Assembly: GCA_947561715.1 (NCBI GenBank)
Contig: OX387205.1
Span: forward strand, 1,679,001 to 1,743,000
Reading direction: 5' to 3'
Source of the DNA: Ascidia mentula
Taxonomy: Eukaryota > Chordata > Ascidiacea > Phlebobranchia > Ascidiidae
DNA length: 64,000 bases
Shown piece by piece: positions 26,101-38,400 of the stretch (its first letter is position 1; every line of letters begins with the position of its first letter). Both the position numbers and the translations under genes were made by a program. The notes under the pieces were generated by a model. It was not told where the DNA came from. It ran no database searches and saw only the letters and a list, made by a program, of their open reading frames with translations.

Positions 26101-27719
26101 GAGCTGCAGACAGACAGCCACTGTTTCGACGTATTAGGTCTTATTAGTGCACTATCGAAGAAACTTTAGTTTCAGGCTGAAATCTGTCAGTCTTGTTACT
26201 TTGACAAATATATTTCGCCTTGTTAAAAGAATCATCAGTGTCTATAAAAAAGAAAAGCAAGAATAAGGTTTAGTGCAGTTTGGAAATGTGTGACTCTTCT
26301 AGATGACTTGAATAGGTCAGAAACAGACAATGGCATTATTAATATTTTTGTTGCTGTTGTAATAAAAGATTGACACTGATTGTCTGCCACACTTTTCGAG
26401 TATTGTTTGTGGTGTCTACTATATTAAAAATTGCGACCAACCAAGTTTATGTGGATAAAAATTTCATGGCTCAATTAAATATTATTTAATTTGAAATGAC
26501 CGCCAGTGTTCAATAAACTGATTGCAGTTTCTGCACTTACTTTGTTTCTGAACACAAACACTTTGCTTTCTTCTACACTCAGTTCAACTCTTCCAAATGG
26601 CAGACATCGTTCTTCCAGTTGCTTGAAGTAAACATGGTAGGAAGTTATAAAGTTCAGGACATTTTTGTCAGGAGCGTTATACACCCATCGACACCGGCTT
26701 CCTGATGTTTGTGGCGCCATTGACATTTTGCTTGGAGAAAGGTCAGTCATCGACTTACTTCTATGAATACAAAATTAAGTTTTGTCAGAATCATGCAATT
26801 GCACACAAATAAACAGATGAACAATAACAGAAATGGCTTGGGCACTGATTAAACTTATAAAAGAATGTCCGATTGGATTGGGCTTTTTTGTTGTACAGCT
26901 TACATGTTTAAAAATACACTAAACAGTATTTCTCTAAGATTTTGCTATCCAGGCTAAATAAAAACCACTTATTCAGTTTACCTTTGCATATTTTTTGTTG
27001 GCATTGCAACCGCTTGTGGACAAATTTCATATAACATATTTGTAAAATTATCCACATCTGTCAAACGGCCAGTGACAGTAACACTGTTTTGTGAAAAATT
27101 CCATGTGATTTGGCAATCTTGGTTGTATGTTTCCAGATTACGACGTATTAGGTGTATATTTGCACTTATTTGGAAAGTGGATGAAGAAAACTTATTAAAA
27201 AAATTGTCCAATGCTTCGATTGTCTGATGTTTTGCCCCATAAACCTGCTACAGAAGCAAATGCAAAAGTTAAAACATTCATCAATTATGGCACATAAAAT
27301 GACAGAAATAGTATTTTAAATGGTTTCCAATCAGGTTTTTCATCAAATTTACTAGTAAACCACAACTAAATTACGAACATGATCTGAATATTTGAAAATT
27401 GTATCACAATATAGATTGTTTCACATAAAAAAATTATGATACTATTATGTTCAAAACATATCAAAAATGACAGAACAAAACCCTGTTTAAAACGATTTTT
27501 TTTATATTGAATAACTCATGGAAAACTTACAGGTCTAAAAGTCACTGCAACTTTTCCAACACCTTTGCTTTCCGAAATGTTATTTAAAGTAGCTGATTTT
27601 CCAATGTTAGATCTTATGTCATTGTGATATTGGGGATTTCTTTGAATGAATTCAATAATTTTTCCACTGCATCTGTACACAAAGCTCTCACCATGAGCAG
27701 AATTCTTTGGGCTGGACAT
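14150..27719 (-). CDS. PARP14: PARP14-like mono-ADP-ribosyltransferase (KH/RRM, macro, WWE, PARP)
   Basis: The gene has about 27 minus-strand exons and roughly 1,700 residues. It starts at ATG 27717-27719 and stops at TAA 14150-14152. The first exons (27531-27719, 26982-27247, 26541-26760 and on to about 19114) encode RRM/KH-like repeats such as LGDDNICVGGLAQDVEDVC. A macrodomain spans 18587-18723, 17859-18104 and 17343-17513 (IRVLVCNNDITKDASEAIVN; VAVPTLGCG). A WWE domain spans about 16262-16450 and 15729-15862 (CVWKWTKQQ; YTFKETHGRIKRVVIS). The catalytic domain is in 15402-15535, 14952-15129 and 14150-14430: LPSNWVDLGG, ELFHGTS (His), FAGKN-ATLFGKGSYFA (Tyr), and RIFVVFKD, where Ile takes the third catalytic place. 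H-Y-I is the pattern of mono- rather than poly-ADP-ribosylating members. Human PARP14 has three macrodomains; I find one. PARP15 is a less likely match because of the long N-terminus. The borders of the exon near 16670-16797 are unsure. Confidence 0.88.
20440..20503 (-). other. GC-AG intron in the PARP14-like gene
   Basis: On the minus strand the upstream exon ends ...GTCAGAG and the intron begins GCAAGATT, ending TTTAG before GGGCATTGG. Only the GC donor leaves the one nucleotide needed to continue GGG GCA TTG GTG; the nearby GT (TTGT/GTAAAT) has the wrong phase. The intron is 64 nt long. Confidence 0.65.
20935..20991 (+). mobile_element. 57-nt hammerhead insertion with 14-bp TSD
   Basis: Near-exact direct repeats ACATGACTGTTAAT (20921-20934) and ACATGACAGTTAAT (20992-21005) flank an insert that is almost only the ribozyme. 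It lacks the ~53 nt of 5' sequence present in the 7415-7529 copy, as expected from 5' truncation during reverse transcription. It lies in an intron of the PARP14-like gene, antisense to it. Confidence 0.8.
20936..20988 (+). ncRNA. Type I hammerhead ribozyme, intact (second copy)
   Basis: This is identical in all 53 positions to the ribozyme at 7468-7520. Stem I is AGCTGCA/TGCAGCT, the core CTGATGA is at 20943-20949, stem II is GACCT-TTT-AGGTC, GAAA is at 20963-20966, and stem III is ACAG/CTGT. The predicted cleavage is after C 20981. A chance match is not credible. Confidence 0.88.
21106..21150 (-). repeat. Decayed hammerhead element, minus strand
   Basis: Read on the minus strand, TGCACTGATGA and GACCT-TGT-AGGTC are intact, but the GAAA core is AAAA and stem III is lost. 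It sits about 120 nt from the intact copy at 20936, in the same intron. Confidence 0.65.
22593..22974 (+). mobile_element. tRNA-derived SINE with inverted flanking arms and 14-bp TSD
   Basis: Exact direct repeats CATACAATGAACAT at 22579-22592 and 22975-22988 bound the element. The centre (22738-22810) folds as a 73-nt tRNA-like body: a 7-bp acceptor GCTCCTG/CGGGAGC, a D arm GCTC/GAGC, an anticodon stem TGGGC/GCCCA with loop CTGGTTA, and a T arm GTGAG-TTCAAAC-CTTAC. There is one extra base before the anticodon stem and a T at position 37, so it is probably not a working tRNA gene. Around it, 22590-22644 is the reverse complement of 22839-22893 with about three mismatches. The copy at 10838-11070 shares the body and tail. 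It lies in an intron of the PARP14-like gene. Confidence 0.85.
26101..26153 (-). repeat. Decayed hammerhead element in PARP14-like intron
   Basis: On the minus strand GTCGAAACAGTGGC and GTCTGTCTGCAGCTC are kept, while the CTGATGA box reads CTAATAA. Two core changes should abolish cleavage. It is sense to the host gene. Confidence 0.65.
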
Positions 27720-29437
27720 TTTCTCTTTAATAATCTACACCACTTTGAAGGTTGTCCAGCCTGGATACAAAATTGTGTTTGTGTCAAATCTGATTAACTA
27801 ACTAAGTTAATTCTCACAACCACATTGGAAAAATTTTTGTGGATAAATCCTCTGCTCACTTTTGCGAAAATTTGCCAATAATCTGCGCAATCTTAATTGG
27901 CTAATGCGATACCATAGGAAAAAACATTGCGATCGACCTGCAAATTAACTATCGCAGATAAAATCCTAAGCGCAAAAAGCAAACTTTCCAATCTGGCACA
28001 TAAACAGGTCAACATAGCAAGACTGCAGTTTACCTTTCTTGACAGCTTTAGAGATCAAGCAAACAGTGAATGTAACCTAGATACATATTTTGAACGAGCC
28101 AGACATTAACAACTCAACTTTTGGATACACAAAGTTCATTTTTTAATAAACCATTAACAACCTAGCGCATGACGACATAGCAAAACCAAACATTGTGTTG
28201 ACAGATACTGCAGTTTCACAGAGCGTATTTTCCTTCTGTATTTGCGCGTCTTGTTTGAAGTATTTCTACTAAAGCAACAATGCGTTACGATATGATTGCA
28301 GTAGCAAGCAAGTGAAGCACGCAACCACAAACAACTTGACTTCCCCAATTGGTCAAAAACTCCGTTTTCATCACGGGGAGTTCCCTTATTACTCCCTCCC
28401 TGATTGGCTGAATCATTCGAGCATGAAAGCTTGATAAATAAATAAAGTAACGTCAATATTACCGATCTGTTTTAATGTTAAACTTTTTAGCAATGGCTAT
28501 AATTTTTCATTTTGACTTGGTGGAATTAACTAACCGATGATCATTCGATTAACTTACCCAGGGATCTGTTCTTCCAGAAAACTTGTAAAAAATTAGAATT
28601 CCAATCGTTCGTCATGATTAAAGTACGTATATTTGTTGCTGACCTTTATCTTTTAACTTATGCTGCAGATGGTTTTGTCTGAACGCGGAGATTGTGGTAA
28701 TACCAGCCTATCACAAGCTGTTCATTTGCATTGGCTCAATCAAAACAGGAACAGATTGGTCACACTCAATAAACTGAAAGTTAAAACATATATGCGGTTG
28801 TTAAAAAGTTTGGGTGAACTAAATAAGTCATCTCATATTATTGTGCACCAAAAGTTACATGTAAATGGCAAAACGGCAAGACCAGCAGACCGTATAGACT
28901 TTATCTGACGTCATAAACTTCACTCTCGTCATGGAGATAAGGAACGCTATTGTTTAGTGGACTGACAGCGGGAAATCAATCTGTTGGTGTCGCGTTGCTT
29001 TCGTACCTGTACGACATGGCTGCGCTAATAGTTTGTCATTGAAGACTATTTGGACCCTAAACATACGTGAAATAAAACTGTAAATATTGTTTTGGCATTT
29101 AAAAATCGACGTGCAGTTAAATAGGACACCAGGTTAAGTTAGGGAACGTTTTACGTCAATTGGCAGTTTGCACAAGAATATCTCATGGGAAATAATGGCG
29201 CTTTTTAATAAAGAAGTCAGTTAATGTTACAGAGATATGAAAAAATGAAAACTAATGGTTTGTAATGAGTTAAGCCAGTCAATTTGTTGACGCAGTGATG
29301 TTTTCTGACATTGCACAATTATAATTATGTTTAACTTTTTGCAATGTCTCCTTGCATACACATTAACTTAAATCCCATAAATTTCAGTTCCAGCAAAAAG
29401 AAATATCTTAGGTAAGGCAGAACTGTCATTTACGTGA
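27720..29437. other. Divergent intergenic spacer
   Basis: This 1.7 kb separates the starts of two genes transcribed away from each other (PARP14-like on -, KIAA2012-like on +) and should hold both promoters. Short frames (for example 28154-28456 and 28660-28908) have no recognisable signature. AAATTTCAG at 29380-29388, about 50 nt before the KIAA2012-like ATG, has a 3' splice site look and could be a 5' UTR or trans-splice acceptor. Confidence 0.5.
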
Positions 29438-32400
29438 ATGGCAGCTTCATACTTGCCATTGTCCTTACTGTCAAAAGGGGTTGGTCAGGTAAGTTACAAC
29501 CTTCGTTAAACAATTCCCAGATTTCTGAAAATTTTCTTTTTTTTGCAAAGGTTTCAAAGAATGGAAACGAGCGCCTGGACGTGTTTTTGGAGCCAGAAGA
29601 TTATTATAACTTGGACTCAAAGTATCAATATCAGGTAAGTAACTCCTCACCTGATATATCGTTTTATAAACATCTGGTAAATCTTTTTGATATCCATACC
29701 TAAAGTTCAGCATAGCACAAATACAAGGTGTCTGTGTTTTTCAATAATAACAATTTATCACAAACTAGAGCATGAAAACCTTTTTTCAGGTAGCTCAGTT
29801 TCAACATCAAGCAACCCGAAGTGACAATGGAGGTAATGGTAAAGACAAAGCTGTACCACTACATAAGACATTTCTAACCAGAAAAGGTGATAAAATGAAT
29901 GTGTGATTGTAGCAAGTATGTTAGTATTCCTTCAATATAAATGAACTATACGGGGCAAAAGGTAAAATGGCACGAACACTTATAAAACCTAGGTTCCAGT
30001 TAACCCATATGAGGATGATTTGGGTACGGAGAATTGCACTAGGGGGTGACCTCCTTGCCGTTTCACTCACTCATTATATTTATATCAGGAGCTCTGCTTC
30101 TCTTTGCTGAGGAACTTGCATGTAAAACTGGTGAAGAAGATGAATCAATCACCACAGGAAGGGTAATACTGCAGGAAGGGTTGAAGGGTAATAGGAGGTT
30201 ACAGAATAATGTTTGTATATTTTACAGCAAGAAACATCTTGGGAAAATGACCTTCGTTTTACCGTCAAAGACGAAGAAGTCAAAGAGGAACCAGTTCTTA
30301 AAACTTGCCATGATTTGAGTTGGGCAATTTTAAACTATGGAAGACAAAGACCAACCTACAGAAGAAAGGGTAAGTTTGTTAAATAGTTAGTTTATAAATT
30401 GATCCTAATCTTGTATTTTCTCTGACATTAGGGGACGATTTGTATTTACGGTTTCTGTATGAGCCGAAAGGTGCTTTTGCAGAACGCAGGATACGTCCAG
30501 GTTTCAGCCCTAAGAGATATATATCCACTTGGTCCAAACAATGGAATGAAGGTTAACAAAGCAATTGTTTATATGGATGTTCAATGCATTTAAAAAAAAA
30601 TTAAGTTGTCATAATTGCAAATGGACAAAAATAACCACATTATGATAGACATGAATGCACAATAAATTCCTACACTATACCATAGCTCATTCTGTATAAA
30701 AGCAAATGCTTTGTGTGTATTATTGTTAAAATTGTAACCAGTATGTCATTCTCTGCAGTTCTGGTTCAGATCCTCATAATAAACATCATACGTTTGTTAA
30801 CATCTACATTTTTCAGCCATGCTGCAAAAACTTCGAAACAATGGACTAATATCTGACAAAACACTTTACCGGCAAAACCCTTTGCTTCCACACCTGTATA
30901 AGAATGCGACTTACAATTTATCGTCCATGCCACCTCCCTACCGGGTGACAAAAAGCATGTTGCTGGCCCCTGGAAATGTACCTTCTTATGAATTCTACAG
31001 GTATGTGTAGGACTCAAAGGTGGATTTGGTGTAAAATATTACAGTGGCCAAAAGTTTTCAATTAAATTAAAATGCAGTATAATTAAAAACAAAATGTTTT
31101 TGGGATAAATTAACTTTGTTAGTGACAAATCATGTACAAATTAACTGAAATTAGTCGAAGAATCCAAAAAATATAAAAGTCCTATTTCTACACATTTCAG
31201 TTCATAGTTTCTTCAAAACTTTTTTCAAACTCTTTTCCACTTAACCTTTAGGGTCAGGGGTCAAGGTGGGCCCGGGTCTGTGGAATCTTTTGACACGAGC
31301 AGTCGTGTCCCCCCTCCATCACAGCAAGACGACCCAACCGGAACCCTTATACCGGCCAATCGCATCCAGGCAGTAAAATATCATGAGTCAGGAGAAATAT
31401 TGGAAGTTACCTACGCTGATCTAAAGCCTAAAGAAAAACAAGAGGTATTTGTTAGTTTGTATAAAAAATTAGCTTGCTTTGCAATCAGAACATATTTGTC
31501 AACACTAATGTGTTCATCTGTTAGTATACATGCCATAAATCAGGGTTTTTAAATTTCATTGGTTGCATGGACCCCACTTTTTCTAAAAAACTTAGTGAAC
31601 CCCCAATCTCTGATAAAATTTCAAAAACTTTTTTTTCTTGGTGACCCCAATACAAACAAATTTTAAAGTGACTGGCAGATGAGGTCACTGTTATTATTTG
31701 TATCAATATTAATCCTGTGCCCCCCCCCCCCCCCCCCCAATAGGTTGCTGCGGGCCATAAAAATGTTTCAACACAAACAGTTTTCCCTCTAGTTTTATTT
31801 TTGGGTAAAAATGTTTGTATATATAGTTCGAAACCACAACTTATTATGTGGGTGCAGATTCTCACAGAGTTGTTGATAGCTGCACACGAACACCAGAAAC
31901 ATATCCGCGAGACCCTTGAACTTGTCATGACGAAAAATAGGAAGCAAGTTGACAATGATGGGGAAGGTTCATCGTCAGGTGCCAGTGAACTTATGGTGGA
32001 TATGCAGCGCGCTATTATGGTAAAGATTGCAAGTGTGGGCTTGTGTGTATTTCCATGTTTGAGTGATTTTGCTGTGACATATTTTCTGTGTAAACATATA
32101 ATTATCAACAACTGAGTACACAGATAAACAAAGATTGTATTTAATTTGTTGATGGTCGATGCCAGGAGCAACAATTAGGATATTTACATTATGCCTGGCA
32201 ACCACAGTAGTGACAGATAATTTAACTCTTCTGATGTGCTTGTTTTGAAAACAGCCCTTAAGATTTAATCTATTTTACATGACAACAGAGTTTGGTGGAA
32301 TCTCCAGTCAGACAACAGATGCGGGAACGACAAAAACTTCTCAAGGAGCAGGAGGAGAAACTACAGGAGCAGAAGAGGAAGCAACAGGAGAAGGAAGAGA

Positions 32401-35400
32401 GAAGGCAAAAGCGGAGGCAGATGCGATTGGAGAAAGAGGCAGAAAAACAGAGGAAGAAAACTAAACCTGCTGTCCCAGAACCGGTGAAAACAACTCTTGT
32501 CGAGCAACCAACGCCGGTTAAAACTGAAGTGCGTAAAAGAGAGGAACCGGTTAAAGAGGAACCCAGCAAAGAAAAAGTTTGTGGTGTTTTTTGTTTTAGT
32601 AGAGTTTATGTGTATGGTACTTGATTGTAATTGTATTGTTTCTATTGTTTTACATTCGTGTTCTTAAATGAGTTTTGCGTGATGTCTTTCCAACAAATCC
32701 GAAATATAAGCATTTTTTAATTAAGTTTAAACATTGCATTTCTGTGTGGTATACTAATGTAATTAGGGCTACATTTGTTATTCAAGATTTTGTGGGTATT
32801 TGTTTGAACTTGTAAAAATATTTGTACTTAGGTTGACCCCAAAGAGGAGGAAAAGAGAGAAAAAGAGGAGAGGAGAAGAAAGAGAAGGGAAGAGAGAGAG
32901 ATGAGGAGGAAGCAAAGAGAGGAAAAATTGCAAGCTGAGGAAAGAAAAAAGGTAAGTTCAAAATCTCTGCATGCATTAACACGTCCATTGTTGATTTACA
33001 ACATACTCCTAAACAGACTGAAGAGGCTGCTGCCATCGCTGCACAAGAACAACAAAAAATTGAAAGGTTGGTTGTTTTAAATGATGTGAGCAGTGGTGGC
33101 ATTCGCAGGGTTCACAGGCATTTCCCCCCCTTCTAAGAACATTGCAATCCTGCATATATTGATATGTCCTGTGAAACCCATTAGTGTCACAACTTGTATT
33201 TCTATGTCCTGTGTTTATTTCATGTTTTATTGATAGAAGTTATATTCTTAAAATTATTGTATACCACCACTTAGCAAAATGCTTGTAGTCTATTATAGGA
33301 CGTATCTAGATGAAAGTGCCACCACTAGACACAAGTGAGCAAATAAACTTTGTTAAATCCTATCGTAATACAACATTACAAGGTATGATCATTTTCCTGT
33401 TGTGCTGTCAGACAAAATTTGCCCTTTACATTTTCAACCTGTGTGGTGAATGTGGCCGATTGGCTTCATGAATTCAACTTGTGTAATTTTCATTGAATGT
33501 CGCAGGCCCCCAGCAAGAGATGAACCTAGACATTCACCAGAAGCGGCCGATGAAGGTCGCAAACATCACAGGCGTCATAAACATAGACATGCACATGAGG
33601 GTGGAGAAACTGCTGAGGTTTTACCCCAAGGTCAGATAACTCTACCATGTCTGGCAAATGTGCTTATAAGTAAAGGAGTAACCTTTTGCACTGAACTTCT
33701 GTTCCAGCATGTATTTTATAATACAGGACACGTAGCTTTGTTTTAAAATGGTTTGCAAATAACTTTTTTTTGTGCAAACCCGCTATTACTTTATAGGCAT
33801 GTTTATTTCACGAAAATTAATGTAATAGCCATTTTCTTTGCACAGAAGATGACCACAAGCATAGAAGACACAGAAGGGATGAAAAACGTGAGCACAGGTA
33901 AGCTGTTGTTTGTTTCAAGCTGGTGATTTTTATTTTTAACATGTGCTTGTTATCAGACACAGACATAGAGGGGAAGTCCAAGAAGAGAAAAGCCCAAGGC
34001 AAATTGACAACATGACCTCACAAAGGAGACCTGTTGTCATGGAAACAAGTATTTCCGGTAATCACAATGCTGAATTGTAACTTATACCATTAGTGTAGTG
34101 TAGTTATAGCTCTTCACACAGTATCCCGAAGCAGCTTTGTTTTTATATAAATCAATGGATCGTGAACCCAATGATCTCACAAAAAAGACCCATTGTCATG
34201 GAAACAAGCATTACCGGTGCACCTGTTGTTGAATTGTGACTCCATCTATCTATAGTTTTGGCCTTAAACATTGTCCCTCAGTATCGTTGCTTAATTAAAT
34301 CGATGAATCATAGACTGTCACTGGTTGGTAATTATACATATTTAATTGAAAGTTCCACTTGGTGTAAATGAATGGTTGGGGCTTGGTTTCAATTGATGCA
34401 AAGTTGTAAATGCTGTCATTGCTTCAAACTTAAATTCTCATTTCTAGTTTAATGAGGTGAGGCGTTTAATTTGAAAGTCTTTATCCTTCCATTGTAGCAA
34501 TTGTTTTGGGTCCTTAGCAGAACAAGAGGTCGTTGGCTTGGGAAAATGAATTAAAGGTAGTGTTGTTAAATGCTGTTCTGTTTTGGCATCAACCCAAACA
34601 CACTACACACGGGCTTTAACAGGGGTTGCGTTTCAAAGTCACTTGGTCTAGAAGTGGAAACCAAACACTTAAGCCAACGTAAGCATAAGCACATGCTTTA
34701 GCGAGCAACTTTCATTTCCCTTTGTGTGGTGAAGGGCTATTGAAAAGCTTATAGCCCTTAACGGAGTGATTGACAGTTCAATATGCCATAAATTGTGGAA
34801 TGTCTACAAATCATTTGGCATAATGCTTGTACTGGGGTACTCTGTCATTGCAGCTGTTTCTGGAGAACATGTGTTCTGCATTGTATGGCAAAATCCTTTT
34901 GTTTTGGGCTTATGTTTGACCTAATCAGGTTACAAAAAGTGTGTCCTTCCTCCCAGTTAAGTAATGTGACCCATAATTGGGCGCCGTGCTTGTCATTGCG
35001 CGACATACAATACAATTGATGTCCCTTCAGCCAGCGTGGACCAAACCAGACAAATTTCTGCTATGATTTACATTAAGTGGTGTAATTATGCTTGATACGT
35101 TCATTGGTAGCTTAAGCTACATAATGAATTGTACACTTTATCATTCCTATTGTACAGTAATCCTTATCAGTCTTCTAGTGTATTGCCACTTATTGAGTCT
35201 GATTATTTTAAATAATGTGAGGTTTTATGTTGCACTACTCGCTTATCTGGTGTGACAAATTTTCCTTTGCCTACAGGTAGCAAAACACTATAAATTGTAC
35301 CAAAAAATCACATAGAACAATACTTTTCAATGTACAAGCAAAACAAAATTTGGTTATGTCAGTGATCTTTACTATCAAAATGTAACAGCAACACGCCCTA

Positions 35401-38400
35401 AAAATGTTTAAGACTAATTCACTTACAAATCACAATACATTTTTTTGTCACTGCAATACATCAAAAGTTGCTATGTAATGTGGCCATAAAATTCCTTAAG
35501 CTTGTTTAAAAATTGAGGAGCATTGTGCAAATGCTAGGGAAGTATGTTGCAACAATATCAAAACTATGCACCAGTGCATGGGGATGATTTTGGAAACTGA
35601 CATGCAATGCTGATTAAATGCAGAAATCTTCCTATTTCCACCACTACTTTTGACATTAGAGATAATGTATTTTTTGTTTGTTTTAGTTTATGATGATGGC
35701 ACACACCCTAAGGATGCATATGTAGTGATTGAAAAACCTCAACCAGGGACCATCACAGAAATACAGGTTGGTTTGATGTCTTAATTGCATGCATGAAATC
35801 CGAATGTAAAAATGAAGATTAACACTACTATTGTACTTATTATGCTAAACACTTGTTACAAAATCACATATCGCTGAATGAGATTTGATTTTTACATATT
35901 TAATGAGGACTTTTCATTGTTAAACCATTGCAATCGATGATTCTTTTACTGATCTGTAAACAAAGCATTACTAAAGTTTAATATTAGGATTTAAAACTTA
36001 ACAAAGCATGTTATTTCTATCTAACTCCGCTAATAAGGCATGCCTTATCTTAACCTGTTAACAGCATGTGAGTAAAGAGAAGCACCACAAATTAGTAAGA
36101 CGTGATGCAAATCTTGGTGCTTCCATACAAGTGCCAACCAACACACCTGCAGTAGACTCAAGGCTGTTGGCAAAAACAAAACCACAGCCTGACCGAGAGG
36201 TAAAATTATGGCATTTGAACTTTATTCAATGATGGACAAGATTGCAATAAAATTTCACAGTAAAAGTGTACTTGAAATATCAAATGCATAAAACACATGT
36301 AAATGACAGGCAAGCATATTCTACAGTTCATACACTTGCAAATCAAAGTGAAACAAATTCAAGTGTATTCTCTTTGTAAAACCTAAATTAAACGCCTAAA
36401 TTACAGTTAAATTTACCAGTAAAAACTACCAGGAATAGTTTTCTAAGCAAATGTAAATGTTTCAGATTGAATATGATGATGTGTATGTTGTCAAGCGATT
36501 AAGTGGCAGCCACCGATCATCAGTAGGCGACACTGATGCTGCACTTGCGGCTGTGGCAGGTGGCGCATATGTCATTAATCCCACTGAAGAGGTGATGCTG
36601 CCGGAGGAAGCCAGACACCGTGGTCCAAAATCAACAACATCAAGTCACTCTTCTGGAGCCAAGCAGGTAGTTACACTTGTTTTAATTAGTCTCTTGTACC
36701 CAAGGTTGCCATACCATGCTTATTTGTAAGAAACATATTTATTTTGAATTTGCATGCTTAGTTCATATTAAAACATGCAGGGTCGATAGTAATTCTGTTG
36801 GTTATTAAAGTTTAGGCAGTAATGAGTAATCAAAAATCATTTGGAATGTGAGAGTCAAAACTATGAAATTGGTAGTTGGAATGATAATGTAAATGGTTTG
36901 ACTGTGCTTATCTTCTGTCCAATTGACCTTTCACTGAAATGACCTTTCATTGACACAGTTTTGTTGTAAACATTTGAATAATAAATCAACCAGCAAATTT
37001 GTGAATTACATTTAATACTCAAGATCATATGCTCCCAAGTATTTGCACCTAAACAAATTCTGTTTTGAGCGAAGATCCCCAAAACACATTCAATTGTGGG
37101 GGGAAGAAACCTTTCCAATATGTAACTAAAGTTTTTATTGTTTTGGGGCATGTTTAAGATGATTAATGACCCATTTGCTTTAGTTGCCCTAATTACATCC
37201 GGCAAATACTTGATCATGCGATGATAATGTTACAAAATACACACACTGTACTTGATCATAGGGGGTGAAAAGAAAGTAGTTTGATGTGTTTGTTTTGTAA
37301 CTTCCGATATTCCTAGATCCTGTTTGCTCCGAAACTTCCAGGCGACATGGAAACATCATCACAGAAACAAAACTCAAGTTTTTATGGAGGTGCAATGCCA
37401 ATATCAAGTAACCTTGGTAAGCCAGGACCCCATTTGCTCTGGTTGCTCATTATATTTAAAATAAGACCATATACAATGCCGCTGATCGTTTTGTTACCCT
37501 TTTTCAAGTTATCAGATTGTACTGCTACATACTAAGACCTATCCGTTGTTCAAAACCTACCTGTACCGTCTGATCCCTGTAGTTATTTCATGGCATTCTT
37601 CTCTTATATTTAACAAATAATAAAAACACGATTTTGTGATCAATTGTTGTATTGCTGAATAAAGCTGATACAAATGGATAACTGGAATGGATTTGTATTG
37701 TAAGGTTCAATATATTGTGCTTTATTGCGCCAACAATGTATGACATAAGACCTGCCAAACTGTTTAAAAACATTTTTGTCTTGTATGTCAATTTAAAAGT
37801 TTGTATGATTTTTAGTGAAACAGACATTGTCAGACAAGGTGTCCATCTTATCTGCCAGCCAAGGACCTTCTGAGGGTGGAAGTGTCCAAAGTGAATCTAA
37901 AAAATCTCACTCATTATCTCACCACTCGTCGAAACATCGCAGAGTTCCTTCAACAAAAAGAAGTTATCATGAAAGTGAAGCAAAAGTATGTGAAGTTTTG
38001 TGATGTTTGAGGTGGCTTTGTTTATGTGTGCGATATGTCAACAGGAACCTTGTTAAAAACATGTGTCACTCACTAGAGCATTGGCACAGGGTTCACTGCA
38101 ACTTCTAGATTCTTACTATGTGTGATTGATAAACTCCAATTAAAAAAAAAATATTGATGCATTTTGCAAAGTAAGCCTGGAAACATGCAAAATTACAGAT
38201 GTTTGTGAATATTTTTCTTCCTGTGCATCGTTTTCGCTTTTCATTTAGATGTATTACAACTTTCACATCTTTCATTGTTTCAAAGTGCCCTAATCTTAGA
38301 TTAGAATTAAATTCAGTAAAACTCGCCACCAGCTATGTGTGACCTGCATTCATACTTTTTTCTAAAAATCATTTTTTTGTGATATCCACTGCTGGCCTAA

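Noticed and set aside
28154-28908. Possible small genes in the divergent spacer
   Set aside because: The frames at 28154-28456 and 28660-28908 have no recognisable motif, splice sites or poly(A) signal, and are the length expected by chance.
31521-32174. 217-codon minus-strand frame opposite KIAA2012-like exons
   Set aside because: It runs across a poly-C tract and antisense to a confirmed exon, with no splice logic and a composition that mirrors the opposite strand.
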